Shown: piece by piece, positions 12,501-24,261 of the stretch
Position numbering within the stretch: position 1 is the first letter of the stretch
Layout of the letters: each line of letters begins with the position of its first letter
Origin: Syngnathus acus
Lineage: Eukaryota > Chordata > Actinopteri > Syngnathiformes > Syngnathidae
Assembly: GCF_901709675.1 (NCBI RefSeq)
Contig: NC_051102.1
Span: forward strand, 3,207,912 to 3,271,911
Reading direction: 5' to 3'
DNA length: 64,000 nucleotides
The notes under the pieces: generated by a model
Seen by the model: the letters and a program-made list of their open reading frames with translations, nothing else
Database searches by the model: none
What the model was told of the DNA's origin: nothing
Position numbers and translations under genes: made by a program

Positions 12501-14752
12501 ATTGTTTCTCACGTAAAATTATCTACGATAATAAATGACGGCATACCTGCCGAAACAACATCACAGGATATCAGATTATATCAAATTAAGTTTTGCAGTA
12601 AGACCATTTTTAGCCAAAGTCTCTGGGTGTACGTTTTACTAAGAATGCAAATGAATAAAAGGAAAACAAAAAGGATTATTTAAAAATGTTCTAGGCTCAG
12701 ACAGATGTTAGTGTTATTGACAGTTAATGTCCATTCACAGAAATCTACTGTCAGATTTTGTTTGCTGTATTCAGTAGCAAAGTCTTTCTGCTATTATCTC
12801 ACAATTTGTGCATCTTGGCAATGCACCCAAAAGTGGAAACGCTAATGAAATCAGGATGTAAAGTATCAAACCTTGGGATTTTGCCCAAACATGACTAATT
12901 TCAGAGGGGAAAGAAGACATGTATTTGAGCTGAGGCATTTGTTTACTTGTTTAAGTGGTCTCTATTCCTGTTTTCTTTTGCTAACAGCCAGTTGATACCA
13001 AAACAGAAGAAGAGAACTATTTTATGCTGTATAGGCTAAAAACACTCTTAAGCTTAAATTAGCTTTTAAGATGCATACTTGTTGACCATGACAAACTGTT
13101 AGGCTGACTTTTGCATCCAAGAATCTGAAAAAGTGGAATTGGTGGCAGAGCATTCAGCTGTCAGGCAAGATCAGCTCGAAAACACAAAACTATGATTTTT
13201 TTTTTTTAGCAAGGAAGTTTTCTATTAGTTTGGCCCCTGTATGTGATTGTTGGATTAAATACCTCTGGCTCAGAGGAAACATTGTCAATGATGAAGGGTA
13301 AATCGAAGTGGGTCAACAGAAGGGAGAGGGGTGAATCGACTGGTTGTGGATTGGAATTGAAGTGGAATTAATTACCTGTAGGAAATGGCAAGTGCGCTCC
13401 TGTTGCTGACTGCCCCTAGGTTTGACTAGAACTCTATCTAGGTTTAGGTTAGCGGATCCTGCGCTGGCTCTGAGTTGGTTGTGGCTGCTGTTGTTGGTGT
13501 AGACCTCTCGGGCCCTGCTCACCGTTAAGCTCGACGACCATGCCCCTTTCTTCACGACGGGCGCGTCCACCAGACCCAGAGACAGCATGGGACCACTTCC
13601 TCCACCGATACCGCCACCGATGTTATTGCTGCTACCACTAACTGGCACACAGGAGGATGGCGCTGCGTACTTCACATCGTTGTTGCTCCGGGAGGCTTTG
13701 AGTGCAGAATGGTGGTGTGAGTGGCCATGATGTGTATGGGTGTGTGGGTGCTCACTGATTGTGCCGTAAGGGTCCATCATATAGTATTGTTGTGGCTGGG
13801 GGAACTTGTCAGGGTTGTTGACAGGGTACCGACCCATTGTCAATGCTATTGGCGAAGGGGAAATGGAGGGTGAAGGCGAGGGTGGTGGTTGGTGGTGGTG
13901 AGGGTGGTAGAGACACAGCTCCCGTTCCAGGTTATCATCTGAACTCCAATATCCAGAGCCCGGAGCAGATGCTGAGCCGTGGAGCTGGTGGTGATGATGG
14001 TGGTGGCTTCGATGTTTGGGCTCCGCTGATCGACAGCGCTCACGACTCTTGCTGCGCTTCCTCTGGCGCCCTCCCATCGGTGGGGCGTCACCCTCTGGAC
14101 TTGCCCTTGAACCACCACCACCACCTACTCCACCACCAACACCACCATTAACACTCCCATTATTGGCCCCCTTGACAGACTGTGTGTGATGTGGCCCTTC
14201 CAGTGAATGTGACTTGGTGAACAGTTTCTGGACTGAGTGGACCAGATGGCGAATCCTCCCTGGGCTGTCATTGTTGGCGTTGGACCCCGTGCCCCCACTC
14301 TGGGCCAACATTCCTCGTTTGTATTGGAGCGTATGATAACCATCTCTGGAAAATGATGGCTGATGCTCAAACGAGTCTGCAAAGTTTGGTGGTACCCGGG
14401 TGGGTGTTTTACCACCATAGCCTCCACCACCTCCTCCTCCTCCTCCTCCTCCTACATACGGTATCATGGCCATACACTCATCCTTTACCTCAGGATGGTG
14501 AGATGAGGAGGTGGAATGGCATCGTCTAGGAAAGGTTCCATATGGGACAATGCTGGTATTGTCAGAGGGGTATGAGGTACGCTGAACATTGTAGTAGGAC
14601 AGCTCATTTGGATGTGGCACAGCAATAGGAAGTGGCATGTCCATCTGACTAATCAAGTATGGCTTGCGGTCAACATGCTGACCAAGCGGATCATATGATG
14701 GCTCATAGGACACCACATGATGGTGACTCCGGCTACTCGAAAGGCCTTTCAT
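1594..14752 (-). CDS. dlgap1: DLGAP1 (GKAP/SAPAP1)-like postsynaptic scaffold protein, 13 coding exons, 3' end outside window
   Basis: Exons in gene order: 14752-13376, 9255-9041, 8390-8195, 6879-6561, 5302-5178, 4941-4816, 4347-4192, 4020-3938, 3866-3821, 3144-2863, 2257-2125, 1996-1905, 1746-1594. Phases join to 1101 residues without a stop. The start is the ATG of MKGLSSSRSHHH, the canonical DLGAP start. The family links PSD-95 guanylate-kinase domains to Shank in the postsynaptic density. Visible features: GK-binding repeats of the R-x-x-S-Y-x-R/K-A type (RMRSGSYVKAM, RRASYLKA, IRSHSYLRAV, SRNESYMRAM, MRSHSYVRAI); dynein light-chain motifs SIGIQVDG and SVGVQVED; and the C-terminal GKAP domain (DRMEGWCQQM, LCEENLNPHAHPRP, DLAGFWDMLQLSIENISLKFDEL). 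Exon 1 carries Gly and His runs, and exon 4 an in-frame MDR repeat absent from the human protein as I remember it. Similarity is closest to DLGAP1 rather than DLGAP2-4; teleost a/b copy not decided. Confidence 0.93.
2477..2821. mobile_element. hAT-type MITE with 8-bp target duplication
   Basis: A 329-bp element (2485-2813) has imperfect terminal inverted repeats, CACAGGTGTCAAACTC at the left and CAGGGGTGTGAAACTC read inward from the right. It is flanked by a perfect 8-bp duplication, TTCTAGAC (2477-2484 and 2814-2821). Eight-base duplications and this terminus are typical of hAT transposons. No transposase frame remains, so it is non-autonomous. It sits in the dlgap1 intron between the exons ending at 2863 and starting at 2257. 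A sister copy is at 26019-26348. Confidence 0.85.
4389..4788. mobile_element. TA-flanked MITE filling most of a dlgap1 intron
   Basis: A 396-bp element (4391-4786) begins CCGTATTGTCCGGACTATAA and ends with the near-exact inverse. The motif TATAGTCCGGTGCGCC recurs inside the right terminus. It is flanked by TA on both sides, as expected for Tc1/mariner-like insertion, though the superfamily is inferred from the TA alone. It occupies about 85% of the 468-bp intron 4348-4815, leaving 29 and 43 bp next to the splice sites. A sister copy is at 16437-16831. Confidence 0.8.
6730..6792 (-). repeat. in-frame 9-bp coding repeat in dlgap1 exon 4
   Basis: Seven 9-bp units (ATGGACAGG and close variants) encode consecutive MDR/LDR/MDT triplets just before the conserved LPMPGCFRMRSHSY segment. 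The human counterpart at this point, as remembered, is a few residues (VEALD). The units differ at single bases, so the array is not brand new. Confidence 0.9.
6880..8194 (-). other. dlgap1 intron, no further feature
   Basis: An intron with clear GTTAGT donor at 8194 and TTCAG acceptor at 6880-6882. AT-rich. Open frames of up to about 110 codons here (for example 7676-8011) have no recognisable domain and lie across from the gene. Nothing else is seen. Confidence 0.6.
8659..8723. repeat. (AG)n microsatellite
   Basis: About 32 uninterrupted AG units inside a dlgap1 intron. Confidence 0.97.
9504..9553. repeat. (TG)n microsatellite
   Basis: A TG run broken by two TATG units, in dlgap1 intron 1. 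Confidence 0.95.
9850..10095 (+). mobile_element. degenerate fish LINE fragment (tentative)
   Basis: The stretch running from 'ggggctttaagtccctggga' to 'ccagtcctattgagag' resembles, from memory, the region upstream of and into the endonuclease part of a common teleost non-LTR element. It is too decayed to translate and no family name is assigned. Confidence 0.4.
10527..10567 (+). promoter_or_regulatory. CRE plus TATA pair inside dlgap1 intron 1
   Basis: TGACGTAA (10527-10534) is followed 25 bp later by TATAAAAA (10560-10567) on the plus strand, antisense to dlgap1. The following 150 bp are more GC-rich than the surroundings. It looks like a small promoter, but no downstream ORF or splice donor supports a transcript. 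Confidence 0.3.
11620..11700. promoter_or_regulatory. candidate enhancer: inverted octamer pair with CCAAT and SOX-like sites
   Basis: ATGCAAAT (11625-11632) and its inverse ATTTGCAT (11653-11660) bracket two ATTGG (CCAAT-box) motifs. They are followed by CACAAAGG (SOX/TCF-like) and another CCAAT within 40 bp. The density of known motif cores is unusual for the intron. Function is inference. Confidence 0.35.
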
Positions 14753-14869
14753 GATGTGGGGAGGGAAGGGTGGATGCAAAACAGGAATGATGCGGATGAG
14801 AGATGCCAGACAGGCCCGTGTTCACAGAAAGGCGCTGGCTGACTTTCCCTGAGAGGAGAGCTTCAGACT
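14753..14869 (-). other. dlgap1: dlgap1 5' UTR part of first coding exon
   Basis: On the minus strand a pyrimidine-rich tract ending in TTTCAG places a splice acceptor at 14870-14872, just before this leader. The CDS frame upstream of the ATG at 14752 has no other ATG. Transcription must therefore start in an exon further to the right, not identified here. Confidence 0.6.
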
Positions 14870-16289
14870 CTGAAAGAGAAGAAAATAAAGGAGGTAAGAC
14901 ATTTTGCAAGGCAGTGAGTCCATCAACAAGGAATTTGATCTTGTAGAAATAGTGGAGTTCACAATGATAGAGGAGTTTTGTTGTGCTTCACAAAGATGAG
15001 TGGGCATGACAAACGACACATACCATGGCAGCTGAGCTGTAAATGCTATTGTAAAATAGCTCACTTTCAAATCAATTTACTTGAGATGAGCTGTCATAAA
15101 AACATCATGATAGTTAAGAAATTATGGACCTGACCCAGCTTTTTTTGGAATGTGTTGCAGGCATAATTTAAATAAGGGAATATTTATTAAAAACAAAAAA
15201 ACTAATGTTCAAATACATATCAGCGGTGTAGTGTATGTTTGTATTAATGATAGAACTATGGAATATGTATCTGGCCTTTCTCTGCCCGACTTGGCCCAAG
15301 AAAACACTGCTTAACACAGTCAGACAGCTCCACTGGTAGATGCAACATTAAGTAGCTCAATGTAGTAGCTTGTTCTTTTTCTCCCTCTCACTAACATATA
15401 ATCAATTTAACACTGCTTGACGCAGTACTTTTTTCACCCAGAGCTTATTAATTCGGTTTAGTTATTTCCATAACTGCTTTGTGCATAGAATCAGAGGTAG
15501 AGAATGGCTCTAGCTATACAAATATTACTTTTCTAATCAGCATTTCCTTGACAGGCTCCCGCTGCCAAGTACAGTAACCTTGGGGAACACACAATTGCTA
15601 ATTAATTTAATATGGGCAATAATAGCTGAGACACCAACACATTATTTGGCTCCTTGAAGTGACAAATTTATCAGATAATTGATTGTTGTTAAACGGTGTA
15701 TTTAGAAAGTTCTAACATCACAAATGGACCTAGCTATCAAATAATAATGAGAGTTTCTCTTAACATTCTGAAAAAATAACGCAGGATGTGATTTACATAC
15801 ATGATTGTGGGTTGAAAGTTCTGAATTAGACTATCTAAATGAAAATAGATTGGACTCAAGACAATAAACCATAACAAATTTGAAGAAGTGATTCAAACAG
15901 CCCCACTTTAAAATATCATTCAAATATTCAGAACAATCAGTGGTAATCAGTGAATTGTGTAACAGAACATGTACAATTCATGAATTAGCATCTCTGCACT
16001 TGTCGTCATCCTTTCATTGCTGATTTTAACTTTGAAGGAAGTCTACATCTAAAAAGAACACTGATTAAATACTAGCATCCCCCAACCTATTTTGTACCAT
16101 CATCCTTCCATTAAGAGCGGCATGTACCAGACTGCTGCGGTAATGCTGTGTGTAGGCGTGAGGAGGAATGAAAATAGGGCTAGGATCAAGTTATTTGAGG
16201 CTAAATGAAAGCTAGTGGAAAAAAATCCTTTGAGTCAGCCTGCAGTTGGATACCAACAGTAGAGGTGGACTGGTCCATACACATTCACA

Positions 16290-16322
16290 TATACATACAT
16301 AGTACATACATACATACGTACA

Positions 16323-16353
<31 letters not shown>

Positions 16354-16364
16354 GTATGTATACG

Positions 16365-16434
<70 letters not shown>
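16290..16434. repeat. (CATA)n followed by (TA)n microsatellite
   Basis: Tetranucleotide CATA units pass into about 28 TA units. A TA-flanked MITE starts immediately at the right end, consistent with insertion into a TA target within the array. Confidence 0.95.
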
Positions 16435-16435
<1 letters not shown>

Positions 16436-16833
16436 ACCGTCTTTTCCGGACTATAAGGCGCACCTAAAAACCTAAAATTTTCTTAAAAGCCAACAGTGCG
16501 CCTTATAGTCCGGTGCGCCTTATATATGGACCAAATTCCTAAATTTAAACTGGCCCGAAGCATTGTGTCATGAAATCAATCATAAGTGGCCCGCTGAAGA
16601 CTATGAATCATGAATCAAAAAGACTATGGATCATTATTTTGTGATTATAAAGTAATTTGTTGCATCTGAAGTTGAAATCAAAAAGATAAAATGGAGAATG
16701 ATTTGATTTGGATTAAAAATCTGACATGATGCATTAATGGTGCGCCTTATATAAGGACAAAGTTTTGAAATGAGCCATTCATTGAAGGTGCGCCGTATAG
16801 TCCGGTGTGCCTTATAGTCCGGAAAATACGGTA
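16435..16833. mobile_element. TA-flanked MITE, second copy
   Basis: The 395-bp element 16437-16831 is closely similar along its length to the copy at 4391-4786. It has the same CCGTNTTTTCCGGACTATAA termini and is flanked by TA. Confidence 0.8.
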
Positions 16834-17284
16834 TATACATATATATATACGTATATATAGTCATTGTTTTTTTTTTTAAATCACCAATAGTCCATTAATA
16901 TGCAATAATATGCATTGTTTGAAATAAACAGATAAAGAATAAAACACAAATGCTTATCTGGTTTAAATCTAACATCCATTTGGGGACACGGTGTATGATC
17001 ACAGCAACACTAGGTGCATGACAGCTCTTATTCACAAGTTAGTTGCCATAACAACAAAGAATATAGTGAATGTGCACTCTGGATGTATTGCACTGTCCAT
17101 CGAGCAAAGAGATGGTTAGCAAGCAGCACGTTTGATTTGGAGGAGTTTTCCCTTCTTTATTTATGTTCTCTAAATGTCACAAAGTCTGCTTAAAACTGAT
17201 AATAATCAAATCACACCTTCTGTCTGACACCTTGATGCTTAGTGACAGTTAATGACAGTTTTCGTCTCTATGGATCTATGCACT

Positions 17285-17400
17285 GGGACGCCATCTTCAG
17301 TTGACAGCAAGTGGCAAAATGGCCGCGCCCTAAGATGGATACGGGTGTATTTTGCTGATTAATTTATATCGTACAATTCACCCTTTTTTATAATCCTCTT
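17285..17400. repeat. dispersed repeat of unknown family, copy 1
   Basis: The core 'agtggcaaaatggccgc' followed by 'agatggata' and 'attttgctg' recurs at 62835-62945 with the same order and spacing. The ends cannot be defined from two copies. Confidence 0.5.
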
Positions 17401-17637
17401 GATAAAAGCTGACTTTCGGGGAGCGGTTGTGTTTCATGCAAATGCTTCACTGCTCCCTCTCTGTTATGTGGTGTACAGCTTTGTGTTACCATGGGAGAAT
17501 CTAAGGAGGTGGATACTTGTGCCCTAGTCTAAATTTAATTTCAAATAAAGAGTCAAGAGGCTGTTAAATTACACTTGACACTACACTTGTTAATTAGTGT
17601 GACACTTTAAGCTGATGCATGCCAACTGTTATGTTAC

Positions 17638-17880
17638 ATCCATCCATTCTCTCATACCCGCGAGCACAGTGGGTGTGCGAGAGCTTTTCTCAAATGAGTT
17701 TTGGGCAAGAGGCGGGGTATACCCTGAACTAGTCGTCAGCCAGTCACAAGGCAAAAATAGAAAAACAGCCATTCACACCTACAGAAAATATTGGAACGTG
17801 GGAGGTAACTGAAGACACACGTGCACAGGAAGAACATGTAAACTCCATACAGGAAGGTGCTCGAATTTAAACTGTGCTTA
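17638..17880 (-). mobile_element. old SINE copy (same family as 24273-24628)
   Basis: It keeps the CATCCATCC end, the 'ggcggggtataccctgaact' block and the 'gaacatgtaaactccataca' block of the well-preserved copy at 24.3 kb, with many substitutions and deletions. The tRNA-like head is not recognisable. Confidence 0.6.
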
Positions 17881-20800
17881 ACCAGTCTGGCCCAAATCAT
17901 ATTTTTTTTAGCATGGGCAGATCACAAAACAATGCATATGGTTCTGCAATTTTTCACTTAATGGGTGGACAAACAATCCAGAGACCCGAATATACAAGCC
18001 ATCAACTAGTCGACTCTTCCTCGACGCTTTCTTTCCTTTCTCCAGATCTGTAACTATAAAACTTCATTATGTTTTTTTTCAGCATTTTTTCTACTCCTTT
18101 CCATCTACATGTAAACAATTATTATTATTATTATTATTATTGTTTTATATATATATTATATTATTATATTTAATCACTATTTCTAAACTGGTCAAACTAT
18201 GATTGTCAACGTAATAAAGCAACATTTTTTAAAATTGAGATGCTTTTATCTGGCTGGAAAGCTTTTAGAGGTGCCAAAAACATTTTATCTCGCTATAAAA
18301 AAAGGAAGAGCCTGGGTAATGAATAATGAATGTATCTATTAACATCTTCCTCTTTGTCCTTTTGTCTCTAAATGTCTCCCTATCGTTTGAAAGACGTCCT
18401 ATCATCAAGAAAAAAAAAAAAAGGACTGTATGTCAAAGTCTGTGTATGCTTTTTTTCCCTCTTTTCAGTTCGCCCACTGACTGACGTGATTCAACCAAGC
18501 CTTCCTAGCACAGGAATAAGGAGAAGTGCGTGGGCACCTGCTTCTACGGCTCTCTGCCTTTCGATACATGCCTGATTTTCTCACTCTTGGTACCTCGTGC
18601 ATAGTGCTGCCATGCTGCACACAAAATATAATTTTGCACTTGTGCATCCCCGTCAAGCCGACAATAGACAGACAGATAAGGGAACAGAGACGTGGGATGT
18701 GTGAAAAAGTTGGGACCAAAATGACCAGATGACTGCGAAAGAAGCGTGAATCATTTGACACCTATCTTCTCTCATCGTTTCCGTAGTGTGGGAGACTGAC
18801 TGCTTTGAATTCTTTCTGTAATTACGCTCATATTGCTTGGTTGTAGAATAAAACCAATGCTGAAAAAATAACTATTAACAGAACAAAAATTCAGGGAACT
18901 ATATTGGAGCAATAAAGGACTTAAAGCTCTCTTTCAGTGTCATTGCTCAATCTGTTGAAGTGATGAAGAGTGATTTTTGATTGATTGGTTGATTTATAGA
19001 TGACACAAATGAAGAAAATAAACAAACAATTATCAATATTTGATCAGAGTATGGAATCAAAAGTATGAAAACGTAAGCAATGTCAGCTCTTAAAATGAAG
19101 CAATTTTTAATGAAAACCAAGAACATGATATACATACATCATTATTTTGCACCAATTAGAACAGCCTACACTAGGATGCCAAATTTAAACCAAGAAGCCC
19201 CTCTAATGTCTCATCAGAGACCAGCACAGTAGCTGTGTCCAAATTCCACAGCCAGTTCCAAGGCTGGGTCTTTCGCAGCCCTAGAAGCTCCGCCTCCTTA
19301 GACCACATAAATCATGGCGAATTTGGATGGGTACAAATTAATAGGCGTAATTAACATGGCGTTATAGATCTGTTTTTCCCGCAGTATTTTTTTTATACAA
19401 ATTATAATAATAATGCTTACGTAACACAGCCAAATAGGGTCCACTAGCCCATTTTTGGCAAAATATTACTGATTTCACAGAAGCCCGAGGAAGACGTAGA
19501 TTATGTTAGACATCTCAACCAGAGGCATGGTGATGGCTTTGAGAATGGAGCATATATGCGCCTCTAAGGTGTGTAGCACAGCATTAAATACCATGCGTAA
19601 AAAAAACACTCCACAGCCTCTTCACAGTCATGCACAGATCTGTAATCCAATTACATGCAACACAATATGTTAACACTGTAGGCAAGTACAAACTCTACAG
19701 GATTTGTGCACCAGCTCCAAATGTCAGCTCAAATGTAAAAGCTGCATTCTGTGTACTGACAAACAAGTAAGTCTTCTTCACAAACAGGAAAAAGTCCAAC
19801 AGATGCAAAATAAATCTGATTCAACACGCTGAGTTTGTACAGTCTCTGAATAAATATGCATTGCCAGAAACAGTGACAGCTTGCTTCTAAATGTTCCAAA
19901 GCGCACTGGAAATGTAAGATATCTTCTACAAAGCATCGATAAGTCCCATTTATAGAAAAAGTCAATGAAAGCTTCTGGGAAAAGGAACATTCAGTTTACG
20001 ATTAATTTGAAGTACCAAGTTTGACAACATGTACGTATTTGCAATCAATGTTTATTTAATTGAGCTTGTGAAATACAAACTATTGCGTAAAACTGAAAAG
20101 TACAATTCGTGTTTGTAAAATATAGTGTTTTGTTTTTGTTTTTTTTACAAATATTGTTACTGGGTTAAGCATTGGGTCAGTCAATGTGATACAGTATCAC
20201 GTCCTTATTCCGTCACGGAAACAGTGTCACACATCTCAATATTTGATCAATTATGCATGGCTGCATTCCTTAAAAGTCCATATTCACTTAACTTTTGTTA
20301 AATTCACATGCTTGTTTTGTGGCTTCGTATTTTGTCACTGTGATAGGGTGCTCACCAAATTGGATTTTCCGCATCTCTCTTGAGTGAGTGTGTAACACCA
20401 GAACTGGGTGACTAACGGGGAACTCCTCCCTCACTCCCTCATCCTTTTTAAGTGATTCCATCTGACTGAGCTATCCCAATGATTTTCTCTGCCCTACTTT
20501 TTTCCCTAAAAAAAACCCAGATTTTACAAAAGAGCATATAAATGATTTGTGAATGAAAACGTAACAAATCCTGGGCTCATCGATTGATGCTTTAACTTGT
20601 GATGAATGTCATAGTCCCGATTGTATTTTTTTTTTTTTAAATCTATAAGAGGATTTTACAAAAATGCTACCGCAGCCTTGGCCAAAATAGCATGTTGTGA
20701 GATTAATTATAAGATATGAGCTAAACTTAATGATGCTGCAGATGTCTCACAGTTGGTGAGAGGCTTTAGTTCTTTGCAGCAGAGCTTGTACAGTAACGTT

Positions 20801-21936
20801 GATGTCCTTGACACTGTCACTTCTGGTTGGCAGATATTTTTTGCTGACATTTAGATTTCATAGCACTGATGCTAACGTGATACAACTTACAGACAGTGAA
20901 AACAGAGGTAGATACGTCAAAAGACATTTAGATGAAACATAAATAAGATGGGGTTACTAACACATTTGAACCATATTACAAATTTGATGTCTCTTTTTTT
21001 ATATCAAGATTTTGCGTGGCTATCCCTCTTGGATGGATGGGCCGAGTCTGCCTGTCCTCAATGTGCTTGCACAGCAATCGCCCGACATTTGTGATGACCA
21101 TGCATAATGTGTTTGCTTCCCTGACATGTTTGGACACATTTCCATGGGAATTTCAAATGAGTCCATGCAAAGTGAAAACCCTAAATTGTTTTCTGAGCCT
21201 GATCAGAAGGGGTTTAATGGCAAAATTGATCCCTCCTCTGAATGGCGCTGAACCACCTAACCCTCTTAAACCTTCACTCCAGAAAAGGCTACAAGTAATC
21301 CCAAACACCAAAAGCCCGGAGCAACGTAAAAAGAAAAAATTGCTTGCCGCAATCAAATGCTTTTTACATGGAAAAATTAAATATACAATATCTTTCATTC
21401 AGCGTGACCATGCAGCTGAACAGAGTCGAAAAAAGGTAAATACATGAAAAAATAAAATACTAGTGATTTTTCACTCAGAGTATTGATATAAGAATGTGAA
21501 ATGCAGGACCGAACACTGAGTGTTTCAAAGTCCACTTTAAAAGTGGAAGAAATACAAAATGCAAGAGTGTTTCTGCTGGACTGCACTTCTGTGGGTAATA
21601 TATAATTTACTGTGGTTTACCAAAATACACCTATTCAAGACATGGCTTTCAAAGAGAAAACGGTGACACAAATAGAACAGTTATACTAGCTGCAGAGCTT
21701 CTCATTTTATCTGGACTTTTTTCACCTCTACCAAAATGTCAAAAGAGATCTTGACTTATACTTTAAAGATAATGATGACACCTTGGATTGTTAACATTAT
21801 TCTCCAGTTACAATGGTGAATACTCAGTCAACTTTATTGCAGCACTCAAATTTGCATCTTTTTAATAATAATACAGATTAGCTTGTTTTGTTGTGTTAGA
21901 AACTACCTGAAGGGCATCAACAAGTCTTGCTGGTGT

Positions 21937-22016
21937 CATCCATCCATCCATCCATCCATCCATCCATCCATCCATCCATCCATCCATCCATCCATCCATC
22001 CATCCATCCATCCATT
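21937..22016. repeat. (TCCA)n microsatellite at a SINE tail
   Basis: About 20 TCCA units run without a break into 'ttttccgaactgcttcatcc', the sequence that borders the short ATCC tail in the 24.3-kb SINE copy. Confidence 0.95.
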
Positions 22017-22150
22017 TTCCGAACTGCTTCATCCTCACGAGATTCGCGGGTGTGCTGGAGTCTATTGCAGCAGTCTATGGGTGGTAGGCGGGCTACACTC
22101 TGAACTGGTCACCAGCCAATCATATTCACTTGTAAAGTTAAAACTGTGTT
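22017..22150 (-). mobile_element. truncated SINE body attached to TCCA array
   Basis: The order 'gtgtgctggagtctat', 'gtaggcgggctacactctgaact', 'ccagccaatca' matches the tail-proximal third of the 24.3-kb SINE. The remainder including the tRNA head is missing. Confidence 0.65.
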
Positions 22151-22739
22151 CATAGCTTGATTGACATCTTCCTCCCCTTTAATAAATGTTATTACCGGTA
22201 CCGCAGAAAAGGATGTTATATTTTCATTTTTGCTTTGTTTGTTTTTCAGTCTGGCTGAAATACGACAGACTCATACAAAGCGTGGTTGAATGAGGCCTTA
22301 GAAAATGGGGTGACATTTTGGGGTTGAACCATTTCACAAATTATTTTTCTGAGGTTTGCATGGAATTGCATCCTTCATGACAATTTTTTTTTTTTTTTTC
22401 ATTTTTCATTACGGCTTGTCAATGTGACTGTTATTTTAAGTTGTTTTTCGTGAGGGGGTGAAGTTAAAAAAGATTGACTCACAATTTTACCTATTCCATG
22501 TTCTACAGCGCTTGTTGTAGTCAGGACTTCTGGTGAGCTAGAACATACATATTTGATTTGTTTATTTCGGAACGTACGTTATCACCATTCATTACAATTT
22601 CATTTCATGCACTGTTTTCACCTAACTTGCCGAAATTGGAAAAAGGTTTAAGCAATTCTGCTTATCTAGTCCTGCCCCAATTTTAACCAAGGATTTACAT
22701 TGCCTGACTCAACAATTACACTTCTATTATATTCCTTAT

Positions 22740-22930
22740 GATACCATATCCGAGCTGACTTTAGGCAAGAGGCATGTACAGTCTGTGCTGGTTGCTAGTC
22801 AATCAAAGAACACAATAGACAATTCACACTTTAGTCTACTTCACTGAATCTAGCACACATATTTTTGGAACACGGGAGTACCTGGAGCAAAAGGAGAACA
22901 TGCAAATGGCGCACAACAAGGCTGCACCCC
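22740..22930 (-). mobile_element. very old SINE fragment
   Basis: Blocks 'gtacagtctgtgctggttgc', 'cacgggagtacctggagcaa' and 'ggagaacatgcaaatggcgc' align in order with the 24.3-kb SINE but are heavily diverged. Confidence 0.45.
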
Positions 22931-24261
22931 AGATTTCAACCTCATATACAGATTCAGAATCTGTGAAAAAAAAATCCTCTGGAAAAATTACTTGCATCGC
23001 TGATCATTTAAATTAAATAAAAATTGGTTGACCAGTATTATTGGAGTTCTTTGTTTTGGTCCGTGTCATCAGGATAGAGACACCTCAAAAGATTTGAAAT
23101 ATTTTGGCTCTTTGCTGCAATTTCTTTAATAAATTTTCTGCCCGTTATATCAAAAATTAAACACAGCCACACTTCTTCCTGTGGAGTCTCACCACTGTAG
23201 TCGTGAACATCTAAATAAAAAAGCCTGCCAGCTAGCACATGTTTTCCAAGCCATGTGAACAACATTGATCTTATTGTAAAAGAGAGGATAGCACAATCAT
23301 AGTGTTTAAGGAAAGCCCATTTGTAACAAGTTATAGAACAAAGCGAGTATTGCCTCACACCCACACCATTCCTAAACATCACACATTCCTTTCTGAATTT
23401 CATCACCACCGGAGGATGCCTCTATGCTCTTTTTTGGCATCTTTCTGAAAAGTATTACAACTTCACTCAAATTAGTTTCCAGCCCTCTACATTTTAATAT
23501 GATCTAATCATACCGATGCCACGTTACGGCCACACCAAATACGATTCATACATTCACATATTCACACTCGCGATTGAATCAGTTAACGTGTGCTTTACCT
23601 TCAGCGATGTTTGTTGAGTTGCATTTAACAACATGTTTGTTCATTACTGATGATGTGTGAAATTGGCTCTCTGCCATTGCTCTTCCTTCTGTATCGAGTG
23701 TTGTGCATCCATGGTAACTGGCCACATAATGCAGGTGTGACAAATCCTCGAGGCAGACATTTTGCTTCAACCGTCTTTATAATCAATTAATTTGAGATCC
23801 TTAAGTCATCTTTTCAGACCAAATTAAAAAAAAGTATACTGCCTTATTTAAGAATTGCTGCGCAACACACAGTCCGTGAATTATATTACCCGACAAGGCT
23901 GCGTGATTAAACTAAAATAATATTGTCCAATGCAATATGCAAATAATTTTCTTAAAACTTAAATGTGCATTGCCATCTGATGGTTGAACATTAGCAAGGT
24001 TAATTACAACTAATTTCATCGTGAAAAAAAAGCAATTCTTTCATAAGATAGTAAACATATCATTTCTTTAGGTACATGTTAAATATCAAAATAATATCGA
24101 TTTCATGATATTCAACAGCCATTCAACAATATCATATTGCATGTTTTTCCGATATTGTGCAGCCTCATCACCCGAACACCTATTAAAATGAGCCAAAACA
24201 CATTTGTTTGAAATTATTTCTACCTAATTAGTTTTGCAAACACAGTGCCATTTCAGTTAAT

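Larger units (their letters stand above)
9256..13375 (-). other. dlgap1 intron 1 (about 4.1 kb)
   Basis: This lies between coding exons 1 and 2. It contains the TG microsatellite, a degenerate LINE-like stretch at 9850-10095, a CRE plus TATA pair on the plus strand at 10527-10567, and a cluster of paired octamer, CCAAT and SOX-like motifs at 11600-11700. No coding exon could be supported. Confidence 0.7.

Noticed and set aside
13837-14151. Antisense and shifted frames across dlgap1 exon 1
   Set aside because: Shadows of the Gly/His-rich coding exon on the other strand or in other frames.
14753-14779. Extended dlgap1 start nine codons upstream
   Set aside because: It begins with TTG rather than ATG. 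The family start MKGLS is at 14752.
16205-16463. Long Tyr/Ile/His frames on both strands
   Set aside because: They are translations of CATA/TA microsatellite sequence.
21016-21447. 143-codon plus-strand open frame
   Set aside because: No recognisable domain, no splice or promoter context and ordinary composition. Likely chance.
21937-22016. CRISPR-like array
   Set aside because: A pure tetranucleotide microsatellite in a vertebrate genome, without spacers.
23038-23409. 123-codon minus-strand open frame
   Set aside because: The product resembles nothing I know, and there is no acceptor, donor or start context supporting an exon.
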